This document shows positions 43,392 to 54,558 of a stretch of DNA of 64,000 bases, one piece after another; the stretch's first letter is position 1, and every line of letters begins with the position of its first letter. The translations under genes were made by a program, and so were the position numbers. The notes beneath the pieces were generated by a model. That model did no database searches. It saw nothing but the letters and a program-made list of their open reading frames with translations, and was not told the origin of the DNA. The DNA comes from Flavobacterium stagni (GTDB lineage Bacteria > Bacteroidota > Bacteroidia > Flavobacteriales > Flavobacteriaceae), in the NCBI RefSeq assembly GCF_004122105.1, contig NZ_SBKN01000003.1:62001-126000 (forward strand), read 5' to 3'.

Positions 43392-43595
43392 TTAGAAAAT
43401 CGACGTTTCCTTGCCGTCTTTGTTTAAAGAATTCATGATAAAAAATACAATCAAAGCGACACAGTACAAAAAACCAGCAATTCCGAACATAATCATGGAT
43501 TCTGGTTGATTGGTGAAATTGAAAACGATGCCCAAAAATAGAATCAATGTGGCTTTGGATGAAATAATTAACGAGGGGATATATTTTTTTTTCAT
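43392..43595 (-). CDS. Small two-helix membrane protein
   Basis: The 67-residue protein has two hydrophobic helices (SLIISSKATLILFLGIVFNF and IMFGIAGFLYCVALIVFFIM) and a short charged tail. No family is recognised. Its position between DUF421 and a secreted protein, five and ten bases away, supports it as a real gene. Confidence 0.65.
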   Translation of the reverse strand: MKKKYIPSLIISSKATLILFLGIVFNFTNQPESMIMFGIAGFLYCVALIVFFIMNSLNKDGKETSIF

Positions 43596-43600
43596 ACTAA

Positions 43601-43981
43601 TTAATCGATGATTTGTACTTTCATTTCAATTTCAGAATTGGGAACATCTTTAATGTAGGTTACCAGTACCAATTCTTTTGCATTAATGCCAATAATTTTT
43701 GTGTAAACAACTAAATCTGATTTTAGAAACTCCTGCGTTTTTGGAGTGGGTGTCAAACTGTAGGTGCAATCATCAATCCAATTCACAATAAAATCCAATT
43801 TATCAGAAGTGCCCACAATTGATTCGGTTTGAAGTTTGCCTTTTCGCTCAATAAGGTAAGTCGTTTTTGATGCGGCATCCACTAATTTGAATTTACCATT
43901 ACGATAAGCATTGCAATCTTTCTGCGCCATTAAAGAACTGCTTAACAAAATAAAGAAAAAAGAAAAGAGTAGACTTCGCAT
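43601..43981 (-). CDS. Secreted protein of unknown function
   Basis: The 126-residue protein has a signal peptide (MRSLLFSFFFILLSSSLMAQ) and a small beta-rich body with two cysteines (DCNAYRNGKF and DDCTYSLTP). Such short DCxxxRxGxF-starting exported proteins recur in flavobacteria; no function is known. First gene of the unit with the small membrane protein and DUF421. Confidence 0.65.
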   Translation of the reverse strand: MRSLLFSFFFILLSSSLMAQKDCNAYRNGKFKLVDAASKTTYLIERKGKLQTESIVGTSDKLDFIVNWIDDCTYSLTPTPKTQEFLKSDLVVYTKIIGINAKELVLVTYIKDVPNSEIEMKVQIID

Positions 43982-44044
43982 GATTAAAGAGGGAATAATG
44001 TTTAAAATTAGGGAATTAAATTGAAAACAATGAAATTCAAAGGC

Positions 44045-45409
44045 TTATTTCCATTTAATACTTTTCTCAATGGATTTAATCATCTCACCAGCGATGTCTT
44101 TGTTGGTAGCACCTTCAATTCCTTCTAGTCCGGGGGACGAATTTACTTCAAGCAACAACGGACCTTTCGACGAACGAATAATGTCGACCCCGGCCACTTT
44201 TAAATCCATGGCTTTGGCCGCTTTGATGGCGATACGTTTTTCATCGGGGGTAACTTTAACGACAGAAGCTGTTCCGCCCATGTGAATGTTGGCTCTGAAT
44301 TCACCAGGAGCGGCTTCACGTTGCATGGCCGCTACCACTTTTCCATCCACAACAAACAAACGCAAATCTTTTCCGTCGGCTTCTTTGATAAATTCTTGAA
44401 CCAAAATATTCGCATTCAAACTTTTAAATGCGTTAATTACGGATTCAGCGGCTTTTTTGGTTTCTGCTAAAACCACACCTTTACCTTGAGTGCCTTCTAA
44501 TAATTTTACTATCAAAGGGGTTCCACCCACCATTTTAATCAAATCATCAGTATCCAAAGGCGAATTGGCAAATCCAGTTGTGGGAATATCAATGCCATGA
44601 TGTAACAGTAATTGCAGGGAATACAATTTGTCACGCGATTGCGTAATGGCTTTCGCCGAATTTAAACAATACACTTTCATGGCTTCAAATTGACGGGTTA
44701 ACGCACAACCATAAAAAGTGATACTCGGACGAATACGCGGAATAATGGCGTCAAAATTATCGAGTATTTTACCGCCACGGTAATGAATTTCGGGTTTGTC
44801 CGCATCCAATTTCATATAACATTCTTTGATGTTCAAAAAATGCATTTCATGCCCGCGTGCTTCTCCCGCTTCTATAATACGGCGGTTACTGTACAATTCG
44901 GGATTGCTGGCTAGGAGTCCGATGCGCAAGCCTGTTTTTTGTGCAACCGATTTCAGGTAAATTTCTTTTAAATATTCGGGAGTAGGTTCGCCCAACAAAT
45001 ACTTCTGCTCAGGATCGACCAAGATTCGTCCACTCATTGCTTCACGGCCCAATAACATGCGGAATCCCATGGAATCACGATTGGTTAACGTTACTTCTGC
45101 CGTCCATGATTCCTCGCCAATTTTTAGTTCAGTTTGGATGACATAACGCTGTTCACGGTAGCCGCTCGAACTTTTAACAATGCGTTTGTCGACCAGTTTG
45201 GCTTCACAATGAATGATGGTTTTTTGGTTTTTTTGAATGGGATTGATGTCAAATTTCACCCATGTTTCGCCATCCTTTTGAAATGGTGCAATGTTCAACG
45301 CATGCAGCGCGGACGTTTTTGCTCCAGAGTCGACACGGGCTTTAATGGATGGTAATCCTAATTCAGGAAATCCACACCATTCTTCAGAACCTAAGATGAG
45401 TTTTTGCAT
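44045..45409 (-). CDS. RimK-type ATP-grasp ligase fused to an N-terminal RimB/zinc-protease-like domain
   Basis: The 454-residue fusion has an N-terminal domain of the aspartic/ATP-dependent zinc protease-like family (about 1-140: [33 protein letters not shown]). RimK proper follows (about 160-454): the pre-ATP-grasp part [19 protein letters not shown] and the ATP-grasp core [21 protein letters not shown], with [13 protein letters not shown] near the end. RimK ligases add glutamate to proteins such as ribosomal protein S6 or make short peptides. The two domains are often separate neighbouring genes, so the fusion implies they act together. Confidence 0.9.
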   Translation of the reverse strand: MQKLILGSEEWCGFPELGLPSIKARVDSGAKTSALHALNIAPFQKDGETWVKFDINPIQKNQKTIIHCEAKLVDKRIVKSSSGYREQRYVIQTELKIGEESWTAEVTLTNRDSMGFRMLLGREAMSGRILVDPEQKYLLGEPTPEYLKEIYLKSVAQKTGLRIGLLASNPELYSNRRIIEAGEARGHEMHFLNIKECYMKLDADKPEIHYRGGKILDNFDAIIPRIRPSITFYGCALTRQFEAMKVYCLNSAKAITQSRDKLYSLQLLLHHGIDIPTTGFANSPLDTDDLIKMVGGTPLIVKLLEGTQGKGVVLAETKKAAESVINAFKSLNANILVQEFIKEADGKDLRLFVVDGKVVAAMQREAAPGEFRANIHMGGTASVVKVTPDEKRIAIKAAKAMDLKVAGVDIIRSSKGPLLLEVNSSPGLEGIEGATNKDIAGEMIKSIEKSIKWK

Positions 45410-45464
45410 AATAAAAAGAAACCACGAATAAACGAAATAAATAGATTTCGGTCAATCGTGGTTT
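45410..45464 (-). terminator. Terminator of clpC (minus strand)
   Basis: On the minus strand AACCACGA pairs with TCGTGGTT across a 27-base loop, followed by TCTTTTTATT. It lies between clpC and the RimK gene, so RimK has its own promoter or relies on read-through. Confidence 0.65.
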
Positions 45465-45485
45465 GTGTTTTAGGTTATAAAATTA

Positions 45486-48029
45486 TTAATTCGTTGGTTC
45501 TTCAGTTTTTTGAACCGTAACTGTTAGTTCATCTGAGCCGTCTTCAATATCCATGAAGATTTCATCACCCGAATTAATTTTGGAAGTAATAATTTCTTCT
45601 GCTAAAGTATCTTCAACATACTTTTGAATCGCTCTTTTCAAGGGACGTGCTCCAAATTGTTTGTCAAAACCTTTGTCGGCAATAAACGCTTTGGCTTTGT
45701 CAGATAATTTCAATTTGTAGCCTAAATCAGCGATGCGAACATACAATTTGGCCAATTCAATTTCGATGATTTTATCGATATCTTCTTTTTCTAACGCATT
45801 AAACACAATTACATCGTCAATACGGTTTAGGAATTCAGGTGCAAATGTTTTCTTTAATGCATTTTCAATGATGCCTTTTGAATGATCATCGGCTTGTGCT
45901 ACTTTAGCTGCGGTACCAAATCCGACACCTTGGCCAAAGTCTTTCAACTGACGCGCGCCCACATTGGAAGTCATAATGATGATGGTGTTTTTGAAATCAA
46001 TTTTTCGACCTAAACTATCGGTCAAATAACCGTCATCCAAAACCTGAAGCATCATATTGAATACATCGGGATGCGCTTTTTCAATTTCGTCCAAAAGCAC
46101 CACACAATAAGGTTTGCGACGCACTTTTTCAGTCAATTGACCGCCTTCTTCGTATCCTACGTAGCCTGGAGGTGCTCCGATTAAACGGGAAATGGCAAAT
46201 TTCTCCATGTATTCACTCATATCAATACGCACCAAAGCATCTTCTGAATCGAAAAGTTCTTTGGCTAATACTTTCGCCAACTGCGTTTTTCCAACACCGG
46301 TCGATCCTAAGAAGATGAACGAACCAATAGGACGATTCGGGTCTTTTAGCCCGGCACGATTACGTTGGATCGAACGCGCAATTTTAAGTACCGCATCATT
46401 TTGACCAATTACCTTACCTTGAAGGAGTTCGGGTAAACTCGCTAATTTATTGCTTTCAGTTTGCGCAATGCGGTTCACCGGAATTCCGGTCATCATAGAA
46501 ACCACATCGGCTACGTTATCTTCCGTTACTTGAACACGGTTGTTTTTAGAATCTTCTTCCCATTGTTCTTGAGCAATAGCTAATTCTTTTTCTAACTTTT
46601 TCTCATCGTCACGGAGTTTGGCAGCTTCTTCGTATTTCTGGCGTTTTACTACCGAATTTTTCAAATCGCGAACTTCTTCCAATTGACGTTCTAAATCCAA
46701 AATTTGTTTGGGCACATCAATATTGGTAATGTGCACGCGCGAACCCGCTTCATCCAAAGCATCGATAGCTTTGTCGGGAAGAAAACGTTCCGACATATAA
46801 CGATCGGTCAACTTCACACACGCTTCGATAGCTTCTGGAGTATAGGTCACATTATGGTGATCTTCGTATTTGTTTTTGATGTTATTCAAAATGGTGATCG
46901 TTTCAGGAACCGAAGTAGGTTCGACAATTACTTTTTGAAAACGACGTTCTAAAGCACCATCTTTTTCAATATACTGACGGTATTCATCAAGCGTTGTGGC
47001 ACCAATACATTGGATTTCGCCTCGTGCTAATGCCGGTTTGAACATATTGGAAGCATCCAAAGAACCCGTTGCGCCACCAGCACCTACTATAGTGTGAATT
47101 TCGTCAATGAATAAAATGATGTCGTCATTTTTCTCTAACTCATTCATGACGGCTTTCATACGCTCTTCAAATTGACCACGGTATTTGGTTCCAGCCACTA
47201 AAGAGGCCAAGTCCAAAGTAACCACGCGTTTGTTGAAAAGGATACGCGATACTTTCTTTTGAATGATACGCAAGGCCAATCCTTCTGCAATAGCAGATTT
47301 ACCCACACCGGGTTCACCGATTAACAAGGGATTGTTTTTCTTACGACGGCTCAGGATTTGAGAAACACGCTCAATTTCTTTTTCGCGTCCTACTACAGGA
47401 TCTAATTTTCCTTCTTCGGCCAATTCGGTCAGGTCGCGACCAAAATTATCTAAAACAGGAGTTTTTGATTTTTTATTGGATTTATTGGTGGGGTTATTAA
47501 AGCTGTCGCCTTTCATACCCTCATCTTGGCCGGAATCTTCATTGAATGATTCGTTTTTCGGCAAGTTTTCCATGAAATCTTCGTCTTTTGGAGTCATTTG
47601 CAAATATTGTTCTTTAGCTATTTCATAGTCGATTTTCAACTTATTCAATAACTTGGTTGTCGGATCATTTTCGTTTCTTAAAATGCACAATAATAGGTGT
47701 GCAGTACTGATGGACGTACTTTGAAAAACTTTCGCTTCTAAGAAAGTAGTTTTCAGAGCACGCTCGGCTTGTCGGGTTAAGTGCAGATTTTTCTTTTCAA
47801 TGCTATGGTCTGCGGCCGGATTGGGCGGACTTAATACTTCGACTTTTCTACGCAAGTGGTCAAGATCTACGGAGAGATTATTGAGTATAGTGATGGCCTT
47901 TCCATTTCCGTCGCGTAAAATACCGAGCATGAGATGTTCAGTACCAATAAAGTCATGGCCTAAACGCAAGGCTTCCTCTTTACTGTACGTGATTACATCT
48001 TTGACGCGGGGTGAAAAATTATCATCCAT
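45486..48029 (-). CDS. clpC: ATP-dependent Clp protease ATP-binding subunit ClpC
   Basis: The 847-residue Hsp100 protein unfolds substrates for ClpP. Order: two Clp N repeats ([30 protein letters not shown]), a Ser/Lys-rich linker (about 150-190), AAA+ domain 1 with GEPGVGKS, a UVR-containing middle domain (about 420-470) that marks ClpC rather than ClpB, AAA+ domain 2 with GSTGVGKT, and a C-terminal D2-small domain. An RpoN-like promoter with a TGTCA inverted repeat lies 50-90 bases upstream, as for dnaK, suggesting shared stress control. Confidence 0.96.
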   Translation of the reverse strand: MDDNFSPRVKDVITYSKEEALRLGHDFIGTEHLMLGILRDGNGKAITILNNLSVDLDHLRRKVEVLSPPNPAADHSIEKKNLHLTRQAERALKTTFLEAKVFQSTSISTAHLLLCILRNENDPTTKLLNKLKIDYEIAKEQYLQMTPKDEDFMENLPKNESFNEDSGQDEGMKGDSFNNPTNKSNKKSKTPVLDNFGRDLTELAEEGKLDPVVGREKEIERVSQILSRRKKNNPLLIGEPGVGKSAIAEGLALRIIQKKVSRILFNKRVVTLDLASLVAGTKYRGQFEERMKAVMNELEKNDDIILFIDEIHTIVGAGGATGSLDASNMFKPALARGEIQCIGATTLDEYRQYIEKDGALERRFQKVIVEPTSVPETITILNNIKNKYEDHHNVTYTPEAIEACVKLTDRYMSERFLPDKAIDALDEAGSRVHITNIDVPKQILDLERQLEEVRDLKNSVVKRQKYEEAAKLRDDEKKLEKELAIAQEQWEEDSKNNRVQVTEDNVADVVSMMTGIPVNRIAQTESNKLASLPELLQGKVIGQNDAVLKIARSIQRNRAGLKDPNRPIGSFIFLGSTGVGKTQLAKVLAKELFDSEDALVRIDMSEYMEKFAISRLIGAPPGYVGYEEGGQLTEKVRRKPYCVVLLDEIEKAHPDVFNMMLQVLDDGYLTDSLGRKIDFKNTIIIMTSNVGARQLKDFGQGVGFGTAAKVAQADDHSKGIIENALKKTFAPEFLNRIDDVIVFNALEKEDIDKIIEIELAKLYVRIADLGYKLKLSDKAKAFIADKGFDKQFGARPLKRAIQKYVEDTLAEEIITSKINSGDEIFMDIEDGSDELTVTVQKTEEPTN

Positions 48030-48078
48030 AGGAATTCGATTATGGGTTTAGTAAAACTACTGATTTTTGTTGGCTTTT

Positions 48079-48119
48079 GCAAAAATCATTCCGTGGCAGT
48101 GCCTGTCAGTAAAATGACA
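48079..48119 (-). promoter_or_regulatory. Putative sigma-54-like stress promoter of clpC
   Basis: Read on the minus strand, an inverted repeat TGTCA-N6-TGACA (48119-48104) is followed by GGCACTGCC and then GG-N10-GC (48092-48079, GGAATGATTTTTGC), the exact spacing of an RpoN -24/-12 promoter. The dnaK upstream region has the same order of TGTCA half-sites, TGCCA elements and a GGAATG-containing promoter. RpoN use is inference. Confidence 0.55.
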
Positions 48120-48291
48120 AAAAAAAGCGCAATATTAAAAAGGAATTAACGTCGATTTATTAACTGTTTCAACCCTCGATTTTGTTAATAAAAAGTCGAA
48201 ATAAGCAAGGTGTTTTTCTTCAGAAAAAGGTAAAAAGATGTATATTGCGTGTTCGAATATTTGAACCTAAAACTATTAAAAAAATTAGTAT

Positions 48292-50847
48292 ATGTCTGAC
48301 GGAGAGAAGTTAATTCCTATCAACATTGAAGACGAAATGAAGAGTGCCTACATCGATTATTCGATGTCGGTAATCGTTTCCCGCGCACTTCCGGATGTTC
48401 GTGACGGTTTAAAACCGGTTCACCGACGTGTGTTGTACGGAATGTATGACTTGGGCGTTTTTTCAAACAGAGCACACAAAAAATCAGCGAGAATCGTAGG
48501 GGAGGTCCTTGGTAAGTACCACCCGCACGGTGACAGTTCAGTATATGACGCCATGGTGCGTATGGCGCAGGAGTGGAGTTTACGCTACCTTTTGGTAGAT
48601 GGTCAAGGGAACTTTGGTTCGATTGACGGTGACAGTCCGGCGGCCATGCGTTATACGGAAGCCCGTATGAAAAAGATGTCAGAAGACATTATGGCAGATA
48701 TTGACAAAGAGACGGTGGATTTCCAGTTGAACTTTGACGATACCTTATATGAGCCCAAAGTGATGCCTACGCGTATTCCTAACCTTTTAATTAATGGTGC
48801 ATCAGGGATTGCAGTTGGTATGGCTACGAATATGCCGCCTCACAATTTAACTGAGGTTGTTGACGGAACTTTAGCTTACATTGACAATAACGACATCGAA
48901 ATCGATGAATTAATGCAGCACATCAAAGCACCTGATTTTCCAACAGGTGGTGTGATTTACGGTTATGAAGGGGTTCGTGAGGCTTTTAAAACAGGTCGTG
49001 GCCGCGTTGTAATTCGCGGTAAAGTAAACTTTGAAGAAGTCAACGGCAAAGAAGCCATCATTGTCACAGAGATTCCTTATCAAGTGAATAAGGCTGAAAT
49101 GATTAAGAAGACGGCCGACTTGATCAATGATAAAAAAATTGAAGGGATTTCAAATATCCGTGATGAATCGGATCGTACCGGTATGCGTATTGTATACGAA
49201 TTGAAACGTGATGCGGTTCCGAATGTGGTTTTGAACACCTTATTTAAATATACCCAATTACAATCTTCATTCAGTGTCAACAATATTGCCTTAGTGAATG
49301 GTCGTCCTGAAATGTTGAATTTAAAAGATTTGATTCACCATTTTGTGGAACACCGTCATGATGTAGTGGTTCGCCGTACGCAATTTGAATTGCGCAAAGC
49401 GGAAGAACGCGCGCATATCTTAGAAGGTTTAATTATTGCTTCTGACAATATTGACGAAGTAATTGCCATTATTCGTGGATCAAAAGACGGTGATGAAGCT
49501 CGAACTCGCTTGATGGAGCGTTTCAGTTTGTCGGATATTCAGTCGCGTGCCATTGTTGAAATGCGTTTACGTCAGTTAACCGGATTGGAGCAAGATAAAC
49601 TACGTGCAGAATATGATGATATCATGAAATTGATTCAACGTTTGAAAGACTTGTTGGCAAGCAAAGAATTGCGTATGGAGTTAATCAAAGAAGAATTGAT
49701 TGAAGTTCGTGATAAATATGGTGATGCCCGTCGTTCAGAAATTGTGTATGCCGGTGGTGATGTGAGTATTGAGGATTTGATTGCCGATGAAAATGTGGTA
49801 ATTACCATTTCACATGCAGGGTATATTAAACGTACTTCTTTATCTGAATACAAAACTCAAAATAGAGGAGGAGTGGGTCAAAAATCAGCAGCAACGCGTG
49901 ACCAAGATTTCTTGGAACATTTGTTTGTTGCGACTAACCACCAATACTTATTATTCTTTACACAAAAAGGTAAATGTTTCTGGATGCGTGTTTACGAAAT
50001 TCCAGAAGGATCGAAAGCAAGTAAAGGTCGCGCTATTCAAAACTTAATCAATATTGAGAGTGATGATAAGGTAAAAGCGTTCATTTGTACCAAAGATTTA
50101 AAAGACGAAGAATACATCAATAATCATTTTGTGATTATGGCGACCAAACAAGGTCAGGTGAAGAAAACGCCATTGGAACAATATTCTCGTCCACGTCAAA
50201 ATGGTATTAATGCGATTACCATTCGTGAAGATGACGAACTATTAGAAGCAAAATTGACAACTGGAAACAGTCAGGTGTTGGTTGCTGTGAAGTCGGGTAA
50301 ATTGGTTCGTTTTGAAGAAAGCAAAACCCGTCCAATGGGTCGAACAGCTTCGGGTGTTCGCGGTATTACTTTAGCGAGTGAAACGGATGAAGTTATCGGA
50401 ATGGTGGCCATCGACGAGAAAGAAGTGAACGAAAAACAAATTCTTGTGGTTACTGAAAACGGTTATGGAAAACGAACCAAATTAGTAGATGACGATGGAG
50501 AAGATGTGTATCGTATCACAAACCGTGGTGGTAAAGGGGTGAAAACCTTAAATATTACCGAAAAAACGGGTCAGTTGATTTCCATTTGTGATGTAACCGA
50601 TGAAGATGATTTGATGATCATTAATAAATCGGGGTTGACAATTCGTATGATGGTTTCTGATTTACGTGTGATGGGACGTGCTACACAAGGCGTTCGTTTG
50701 ATTAATATCAAAAACAACGATTCCATTGCTGCGGTTACCAAAGTAATGCGAGAAGAAGAGGAAGAAGGAATTGAAGATTTGGAAGGAACCGATTTCACTG
50801 AAGGGGAAATTTCAAATGATGAAACCGCTTCGGAATCTGAAGAATAA
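48292..50847 (+). CDS. gyrA: DNA gyrase subunit A
   Basis: The 851-residue protein is the DNA-cleaving subunit of gyrase. The active-site tyrosine is in [10 protein letters not shown] (about residue 123). The quinolone-determining region reads [17 protein letters not shown], with the Ser and Asp positions in their usual susceptible state. The C-terminal beta-pinwheel contains the GyrA-box-like QNRGGVG, somewhat degenerate. An acidic tail ends the protein ([12 protein letters not shown]). Confidence 0.97.
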   Translation: MSDGEKLIPINIEDEMKSAYIDYSMSVIVSRALPDVRDGLKPVHRRVLYGMYDLGVFSNRAHKKSARIVGEVLGKYHPHGDSSVYDAMVRMAQEWSLRYLLVDGQGNFGSIDGDSPAAMRYTEARMKKMSEDIMADIDKETVDFQLNFDDTLYEPKVMPTRIPNLLINGASGIAVGMATNMPPHNLTEVVDGTLAYIDNNDIEIDELMQHIKAPDFPTGGVIYGYEGVREAFKTGRGRVVIRGKVNFEEVNGKEAIIVTEIPYQVNKAEMIKKTADLINDKKIEGISNIRDESDRTGMRIVYELKRDAVPNVVLNTLFKYTQLQSSFSVNNIALVNGRPEMLNLKDLIHHFVEHRHDVVVRRTQFELRKAEERAHILEGLIIASDNIDEVIAIIRGSKDGDEARTRLMERFSLSDIQSRAIVEMRLRQLTGLEQDKLRAEYDDIMKLIQRLKDLLASKELRMELIKEELIEVRDKYGDARRSEIVYAGGDVSIEDLIADENVVITISHAGYIKRTSLSEYKTQNRGGVGQKSAATRDQDFLEHLFVATNHQYLLFFTQKGKCFWMRVYEIPEGSKASKGRAIQNLINIESDDKVKAFICTKDLKDEEYINNHFVIMATKQGQVKKTPLEQYSRPRQNGINAITIREDDELLEAKLTTGNSQVLVAVKSGKLVRFEESKTRPMGRTASGVRGITLASETDEVIGMVAIDEKEVNEKQILVVTENGYGKRTKLVDDDGEDVYRITNRGGKGVKTLNITEKTGQLISICDVTDEDDLMIINKSGLTIRMMVSDLRVMGRATQGVRLINIKNNDSIAAVTKVMREEEEEGIEDLEGTDFTEGEISNDETASESEE

Positions 50848-50863
50848 ATAATTATAACACTGT

Positions 50864-50900
50864 AAAAGCCATGATATCTCTCGAGTGAACATGGCTTTTT
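50864..50900 (+). terminator. Terminator of gyrA
   Basis: AAAAGCCATG and CATGGCTTTTT form a stem of at least eight base pairs with a 16-base loop and a T run. It ends 18 bases before the next start codon, so the TPR gene has little room for its own promoter. Confidence 0.8.
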
Positions 50901-50917
50901 ATTTTAAACTAAAATTT

Positions 50918-52228
50918 ATGAAAATCAAAAATGTAATTTTAGGCGGAACACTTTTGATCGGACTTGTTTCGTTTGCACAAAAAGACGAGTTGAAAGCATT
51001 AAAAAAATTGTATGGAAAAGATAAATTAAAGCCAGAAGAGGTTGCTGAATACAAGAGTTTATTAACAAAACTTGAAAGTTTAGCGACAGAAGAATCGGAT
51101 AAAGTTTATACAAGTTTTTATAAAAGTTTTTTACCCTTCAAGGAAATTTTATCTCTTGACCCCAGTCAATTACAAAATGAATTAAAACGAGTTGCTACTC
51201 CAGTTGCAATTAAAGAATTAGCTAATACTACAAAATCTACACTGGATTTTGAAAAAAAATCAGGAAAAAAAATATACACTGATGACATTGCCGAAAAAAT
51301 CAATCTAATTAAGCCGCAATTATTAAATATTGCTATTGATTTTGGAAATGTAAAAAAATATAAGGAGTCTGCTGAGATTTTATATTCCATTTATTTGTTG
51401 GATACCAAAGTGGCAGACAACCTATATTATGCCGCTAATTATGCAATTCAAGCAAAAGATTACGAATCTGCTTTAAAATATTTTAAAGAATTAAAGGATA
51501 TTAAATATACCGGTGAAGCAACACAATATTTGGCGAAGAATAAAGTAACCAATGAATTTGAAACTTTTGGCGATAAAGAAGTACGTGATAAGCTTGTAGC
51601 ACTTGGGAATTACACCAATCCTAAAGAAGAAAAAATCCCCTCTCGAAAAGGTGAGATTTATAGAAATTACGCGTTAATCTTAATTGAAACAGGAAAATCA
51701 AACGAGGCAAAAGCGGCATTAGCTGAAGCAAGAGTGGAAAATCCAAATGATACGGATTTGATTATTGCTGAGGCCGATGTTTATCTTAAAATGAATGACA
51801 TTGCAAAATATCAATCGCTAATTAAAGAAGCATTGGATAAAAATCCGAACGATCACATTTTGCTATATAATTTAGGTGTAACTAGTGGAAATAATAATCA
51901 ACTCGCTGAAGCAGAGAAATATTACAATCAAGTTATAAAAATCGATCCTAATTATATAAATGCCTACCTAAATTTATCGGATATTGTTTTAAGACCAGAT
52001 GCAAAAATGGTTGAAGAAATGAATAAATTGGGGACAACTGCTAAAGATCAAAAGCGCTATGAAGCGTTGAAAGCAGAAAGACAAGCCTTGTTTAATAAAG
52101 CAATGCCTATTTTGGAAAAAGCATATCAATTAGATCCTTCAAATGATATAGTTAAAACCAACTTGTTATCAGTTTACAGGTTTTTAGAATTAAGTGATAA
52201 AGTAAAGCAATTGAAAGAAAGTAAATAA
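50918..52228 (+). CDS. Secreted tetratricopeptide repeat protein
   Basis: The protein has 436 residues from the ATG at 50918; an upstream in-frame ATG at 50885 lies inside the gyrA terminator. A signal peptide ends VSFAQ. The C-terminal half carries TPR-like helices (AKDYESALKYFKELKDI, GKSNEAKAALAEARVENPNDTDL, NQLAEAEKYYNQVIKIDPNYINAYLNLSDI). It probably acts as a periplasmic scaffold; no specific partner is evident. It ends at a strong terminator. Confidence 0.88.
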   Translation: MKIKNVILGGTLLIGLVSFAQKDELKALKKLYGKDKLKPEEVAEYKSLLTKLESLATEESDKVYTSFYKSFLPFKEILSLDPSQLQNELKRVATPVAIKELANTTKSTLDFEKKSGKKIYTDDIAEKINLIKPQLLNIAIDFGNVKKYKESAEILYSIYLLDTKVADNLYYAANYAIQAKDYESALKYFKELKDIKYTGEATQYLAKNKVTNEFETFGDKEVRDKLVALGNYTNPKEEKIPSRKGEIYRNYALILIETGKSNEAKAALAEARVENPNDTDLIIAEADVYLKMNDIAKYQSLIKEALDKNPNDHILLYNLGVTSGNNNQLAEAEKYYNQVIKIDPNYINAYLNLSDIVLRPDAKMVEEMNKLGTTAKDQKRYEALKAERQALFNKAMPILEKAYQLDPSNDIVKTNLLSVYRFLELSDKVKQLKESK

Positions 52229-52230
52229 TA

Positions 52231-52264
52231 AAAAAGCGTCCTAAAAATTTAGGACGCTTTTTTT
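52231..52264. terminator. Bidirectional Rho-independent terminator
   Basis: A-rich flank, AAGCGTCCTAAA / TTTAGGACGCTT and a T run separate the TPR gene from the convergent NlpC/P60 gene. Confidence 0.92.
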
Positions 52265-53030
52265 ATATAATTTTTTTTATTACTCGTAGTCGATGGGTAT
52301 GCCGATTTTGCTCTGCATTGTATATGCCTAAATGATCTAAACGGTCGATGCGAACTTTTCCACTGGCATGGATGATGTAATTATTTTCTAACATAATGCC
52401 CACATGGATGATTTTCCCTTCTTCATTATCAAAAAATGCCAAATCACCCGGTTCGCTTTCCTCAATAAAACTCAACACTTCGCCTTGTGTGGCTTGTTGA
52501 GAAGCATCACGTAATAAAGAATATCCATTTAATTTGTACACCATTTGCGTAAAACCGGAACAGTCAATGCCAAAAGGTGTTTTTCCACCCCATAAATACG
52601 GTGCATTTAAATACATAAATGCGGTTGCAATCAATTCATTTTTAGGTTTTATCCCACTGACTTTCAATCCTTCAAAATTGTAATTGGCACTATTTATTTC
52701 AGGATGATGTAAAAATGATAAAGACGCACCCAAAGTCAGCGGAGTGAGTTGGTTCTCAGGAGTAATCGCATATTCTACCAAATCCGCATTAAGAATTACA
52801 GCATCATTGGATAGTTTATCATAATTCTCTTTTGAAATTTCTTGGTATTGCTTGCTGTCGACCCAACCTTCGTATTGGTCAAATTGCAAACGAATTTTGG
52901 ACCATTGACGGTCCTTTTCAAGAATCTCAAAATGTTCGCCAAATAAAACTTGCGAGACAATTTCACTGCGATCGCTGGCTTCAGCGCGCAATGGAATGAC
53001 GGAAAGATTACAAATGGCAAACTTGTTCAT
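52263..53030 (-). CDS. C40-family NlpC/P60 peptidase with SH3-like domain
   Basis: The 255-residue protein has an N-terminal SH3b-like domain (CNLSVIPLRAEASDRSEIVSQVLFG, EGWVDSKQY) and a second, weaker one, then the NlpC/P60 catalytic domain with Cys in GIDCSGFTQMVYKLNG, His in KIIHVGIML and His in NYIIHASGKVRID. It resembles gamma-D-Glu-diaminopimelate peptidases (dipeptidyl peptidase VI) that cleave cell-wall peptides. It has no signal peptide, consistent with a cytoplasmic murein-peptide recycling role. The thiolase gene lies ten bases upstream on the same strand. Confidence 0.92.
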   Translation of the reverse strand: MNKFAICNLSVIPLRAEASDRSEIVSQVLFGEHFEILEKDRQWSKIRLQFDQYEGWVDSKQYQEISKENYDKLSNDAVILNADLVEYAITPENQLTPLTLGASLSFLHHPEINSANYNFEGLKVSGIKPKNELIATAFMYLNAPYLWGGKTPFGIDCSGFTQMVYKLNGYSLLRDASQQATQGEVLSFIEESEPGDLAFFDNEEGKIIHVGIMLENNYIIHASGKVRIDRLDHLGIYNAEQNRHTHRLRVIKKII

Positions 53031-53040
53031 TAGACTAGGA

Positions 53041-54219
53041 TTATAATCGTTCGATGACTAATGCTGAAGCACCACCACCACCATTACAAATAGCGGCAGC
53101 TCCAATTTTTGCATTATTTTGGGCTAAAACATTGATCAAAGTAACAATAATTCGCGCACCCGAACATCCCAGAGGGTGTCCCAATGAAACCGCACCACCG
53201 TTAACATTCACCTTTTCATTATCCAAATTAAGTATTTTGGCATTGGCCAATCCAACTACAGAAAACGCTTCGTTGAATTCGAAATAATCAACTTCGTCAA
53301 TAGCAATTCCTGCTTTTGACAAAGCTTTAGGTAATGCTTTTGCTGGAGCTGTGGTAAACCATTTTGGTTCTTGTGCCGCATCAGCGTAACCGCGAATAAC
53401 TGCTAAAGGCGTTAAGCCCATCGCTTTTGCTTTTTCTTCACTCATTAAAACTACAGCAGCAGCTCCATCATTAATAGTTGAAGCATTAGCAGCCGTTACC
53501 GTTCCTTCTTTGGTGAAAACCGGACTTAATGTTGGAATTTTATCTAAACGCACATTGGTGTATTCTTCATCTTTGGTTATCATAATTGGATCACCTTTGC
53601 GTTGGGGAACCGCTACAGGAACCACTTCGGCATCAAATTTTCCAGCCTCCCATGCTTGCGCCGAACGCTGGTACGATTGGATGGCAAAATTGTCTTGTTC
53701 TTCACGAGAAATGTTGTATTCCGTAGCACATAAATCGGCACAAACTCCCATAGCATTATTGTCGTAAGCATCCGTTAAGCCGTCTTTTTGCATTCCGTCG
53801 AGCATGGAAGTAGGACCAAATTTCACACCATTTCGCAAATGAACATAATGCGGAATCAAACTCATGTTTTCCATTCCACCAGCAACCACAATTTCAGCAT
53901 CACCTGCCATAATGGCTTGGGCACCTTGCATAATGGCTTTCATTCCAGAAGCACAAACTTTATTTACAGTAGTACAGGCAACTTCTTCAGATAATCCAGC
54001 ATACAATGCCGCTTGACGTGCTGGAGCTTGTCCCACACCCGCTTGAACGACATTTCCCATAATGACTTCATCGACCAATTTAGGATCTAAATTGATTTTG
54101 TCTAATGCACCTTTAATGGCTGCTGCACCAAGGCGAGGGGCTGTTACAGTTGATAAAGCTCCCATGAAACTTCCGATAGGAGTTCGAGCTGCTGCTACGA
54201 TAACCACTTTTTTACTCAT
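53041..54219 (-). CDS. Acetyl-CoA C-acetyltransferase (thiolase)
   Basis: The 392-residue thiolase has the nucleophilic cysteine in VNKVCASGMKAIM (about 88), the catalytic His in GGAVSLGHPLGCSGARI and the C-terminal acid/base cysteine in AAICNGGGGASALVIERL. This is the biosynthetic/degradative thiolase fold that condenses or cleaves acetoacetyl-CoA. Sequence alone does not separate the two directions. Probably cotranscribed with the NlpC/P60 gene. Confidence 0.95.
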   Translation of the reverse strand: MSKKVVIVAAARTPIGSFMGALSTVTAPRLGAAAIKGALDKINLDPKLVDEVIMGNVVQAGVGQAPARQAALYAGLSEEVACTTVNKVCASGMKAIMQGAQAIMAGDAEIVVAGGMENMSLIPHYVHLRNGVKFGPTSMLDGMQKDGLTDAYDNNAMGVCADLCATEYNISREEQDNFAIQSYQRSAQAWEAGKFDAEVVPVAVPQRKGDPIMITKDEEYTNVRLDKIPTLSPVFTKEGTVTAANASTINDGAAAVVLMSEEKAKAMGLTPLAVIRGYADAAQEPKWFTTAPAKALPKALSKAGIAIDEVDYFEFNEAFSVVGLANAKILNLDNEKVNVNGGAVSLGHPLGCSGARIIVTLINVLAQNNAKIGAAAICNGGGGASALVIERL

Positions 54220-54301
54220 GATTCACTAAAATTAGATTGGTTTGTTTGTTGTGCAAATCTACTATTTTTTGCCAAATATGCCCGAAAATTGGGTTGTTTT
54301 T

Positions 54302-54321
54302 ACGACTAATGTCGTTTTTTT
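54302..54321 (+). terminator. Orphan terminator-like hairpin upstream of the tRNA cluster
   Basis: ACGAC-TAAT-GTCGT is followed by seven T residues on the plus strand, but no plus-strand gene precedes it because the thiolase runs the other way. It may end a short unrecognised RNA, act as a barrier to antisense transcripts, or be chance. Confidence 0.45.
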
Positions 54322-54395
54322 ATGGGCTATACTGTTGATAACGAATTGCTTCGAAGAAGCTCGTAAATTAATTCATAAAAAATCGACCTAAATTG

Positions 54396-54426
54396 TTGTA
54401 TTTTTTAGAATGTTACTTTACATTTG
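54396..54426 (+). promoter_or_regulatory. Promoter of the tRNA cluster
   Basis: TTG (54396-54398), 20 bases, then TACATTTG (54419-54426), close to the Bacteroidetes consensus. The first tRNA starts about 40 bases downstream. Confidence 0.75.
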
Positions 54427-54466
54427 CAACCGCTTTAGAGCGAAAGTTCTTTACTTTTAAGAATTA

Positions 54467-54550
54467 GGAGAGGTGCCGGAGTGGTAACGGAGCAGATTGC
54501 TAATCTGTCGACGGGTAACCGTCGCCAGGGTTCGAGTCCCTGTCTCTCCG
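54467..54550 (+). tRNA. tRNA-Ser (anticodon GCT)
   Basis: The acceptor stem GGAGAGG pairs with TCTCTCC (discriminator G). The anticodon loop TTGCTAA carries GCT. A variable arm (GACGGGTAACCGTC) confirms the Ser class, and GGTTCGAGTCC forms the T arm. The 3' CCA is not encoded. Confidence 0.95.
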
Positions 54551-54558
54551 CTTCTTTT

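Noticed and set aside
50885..50917. Upstream start of the TPR protein
   Set aside because: It falls inside the gyrA terminator hairpin and precedes a clear signal peptide beginning at 50918.
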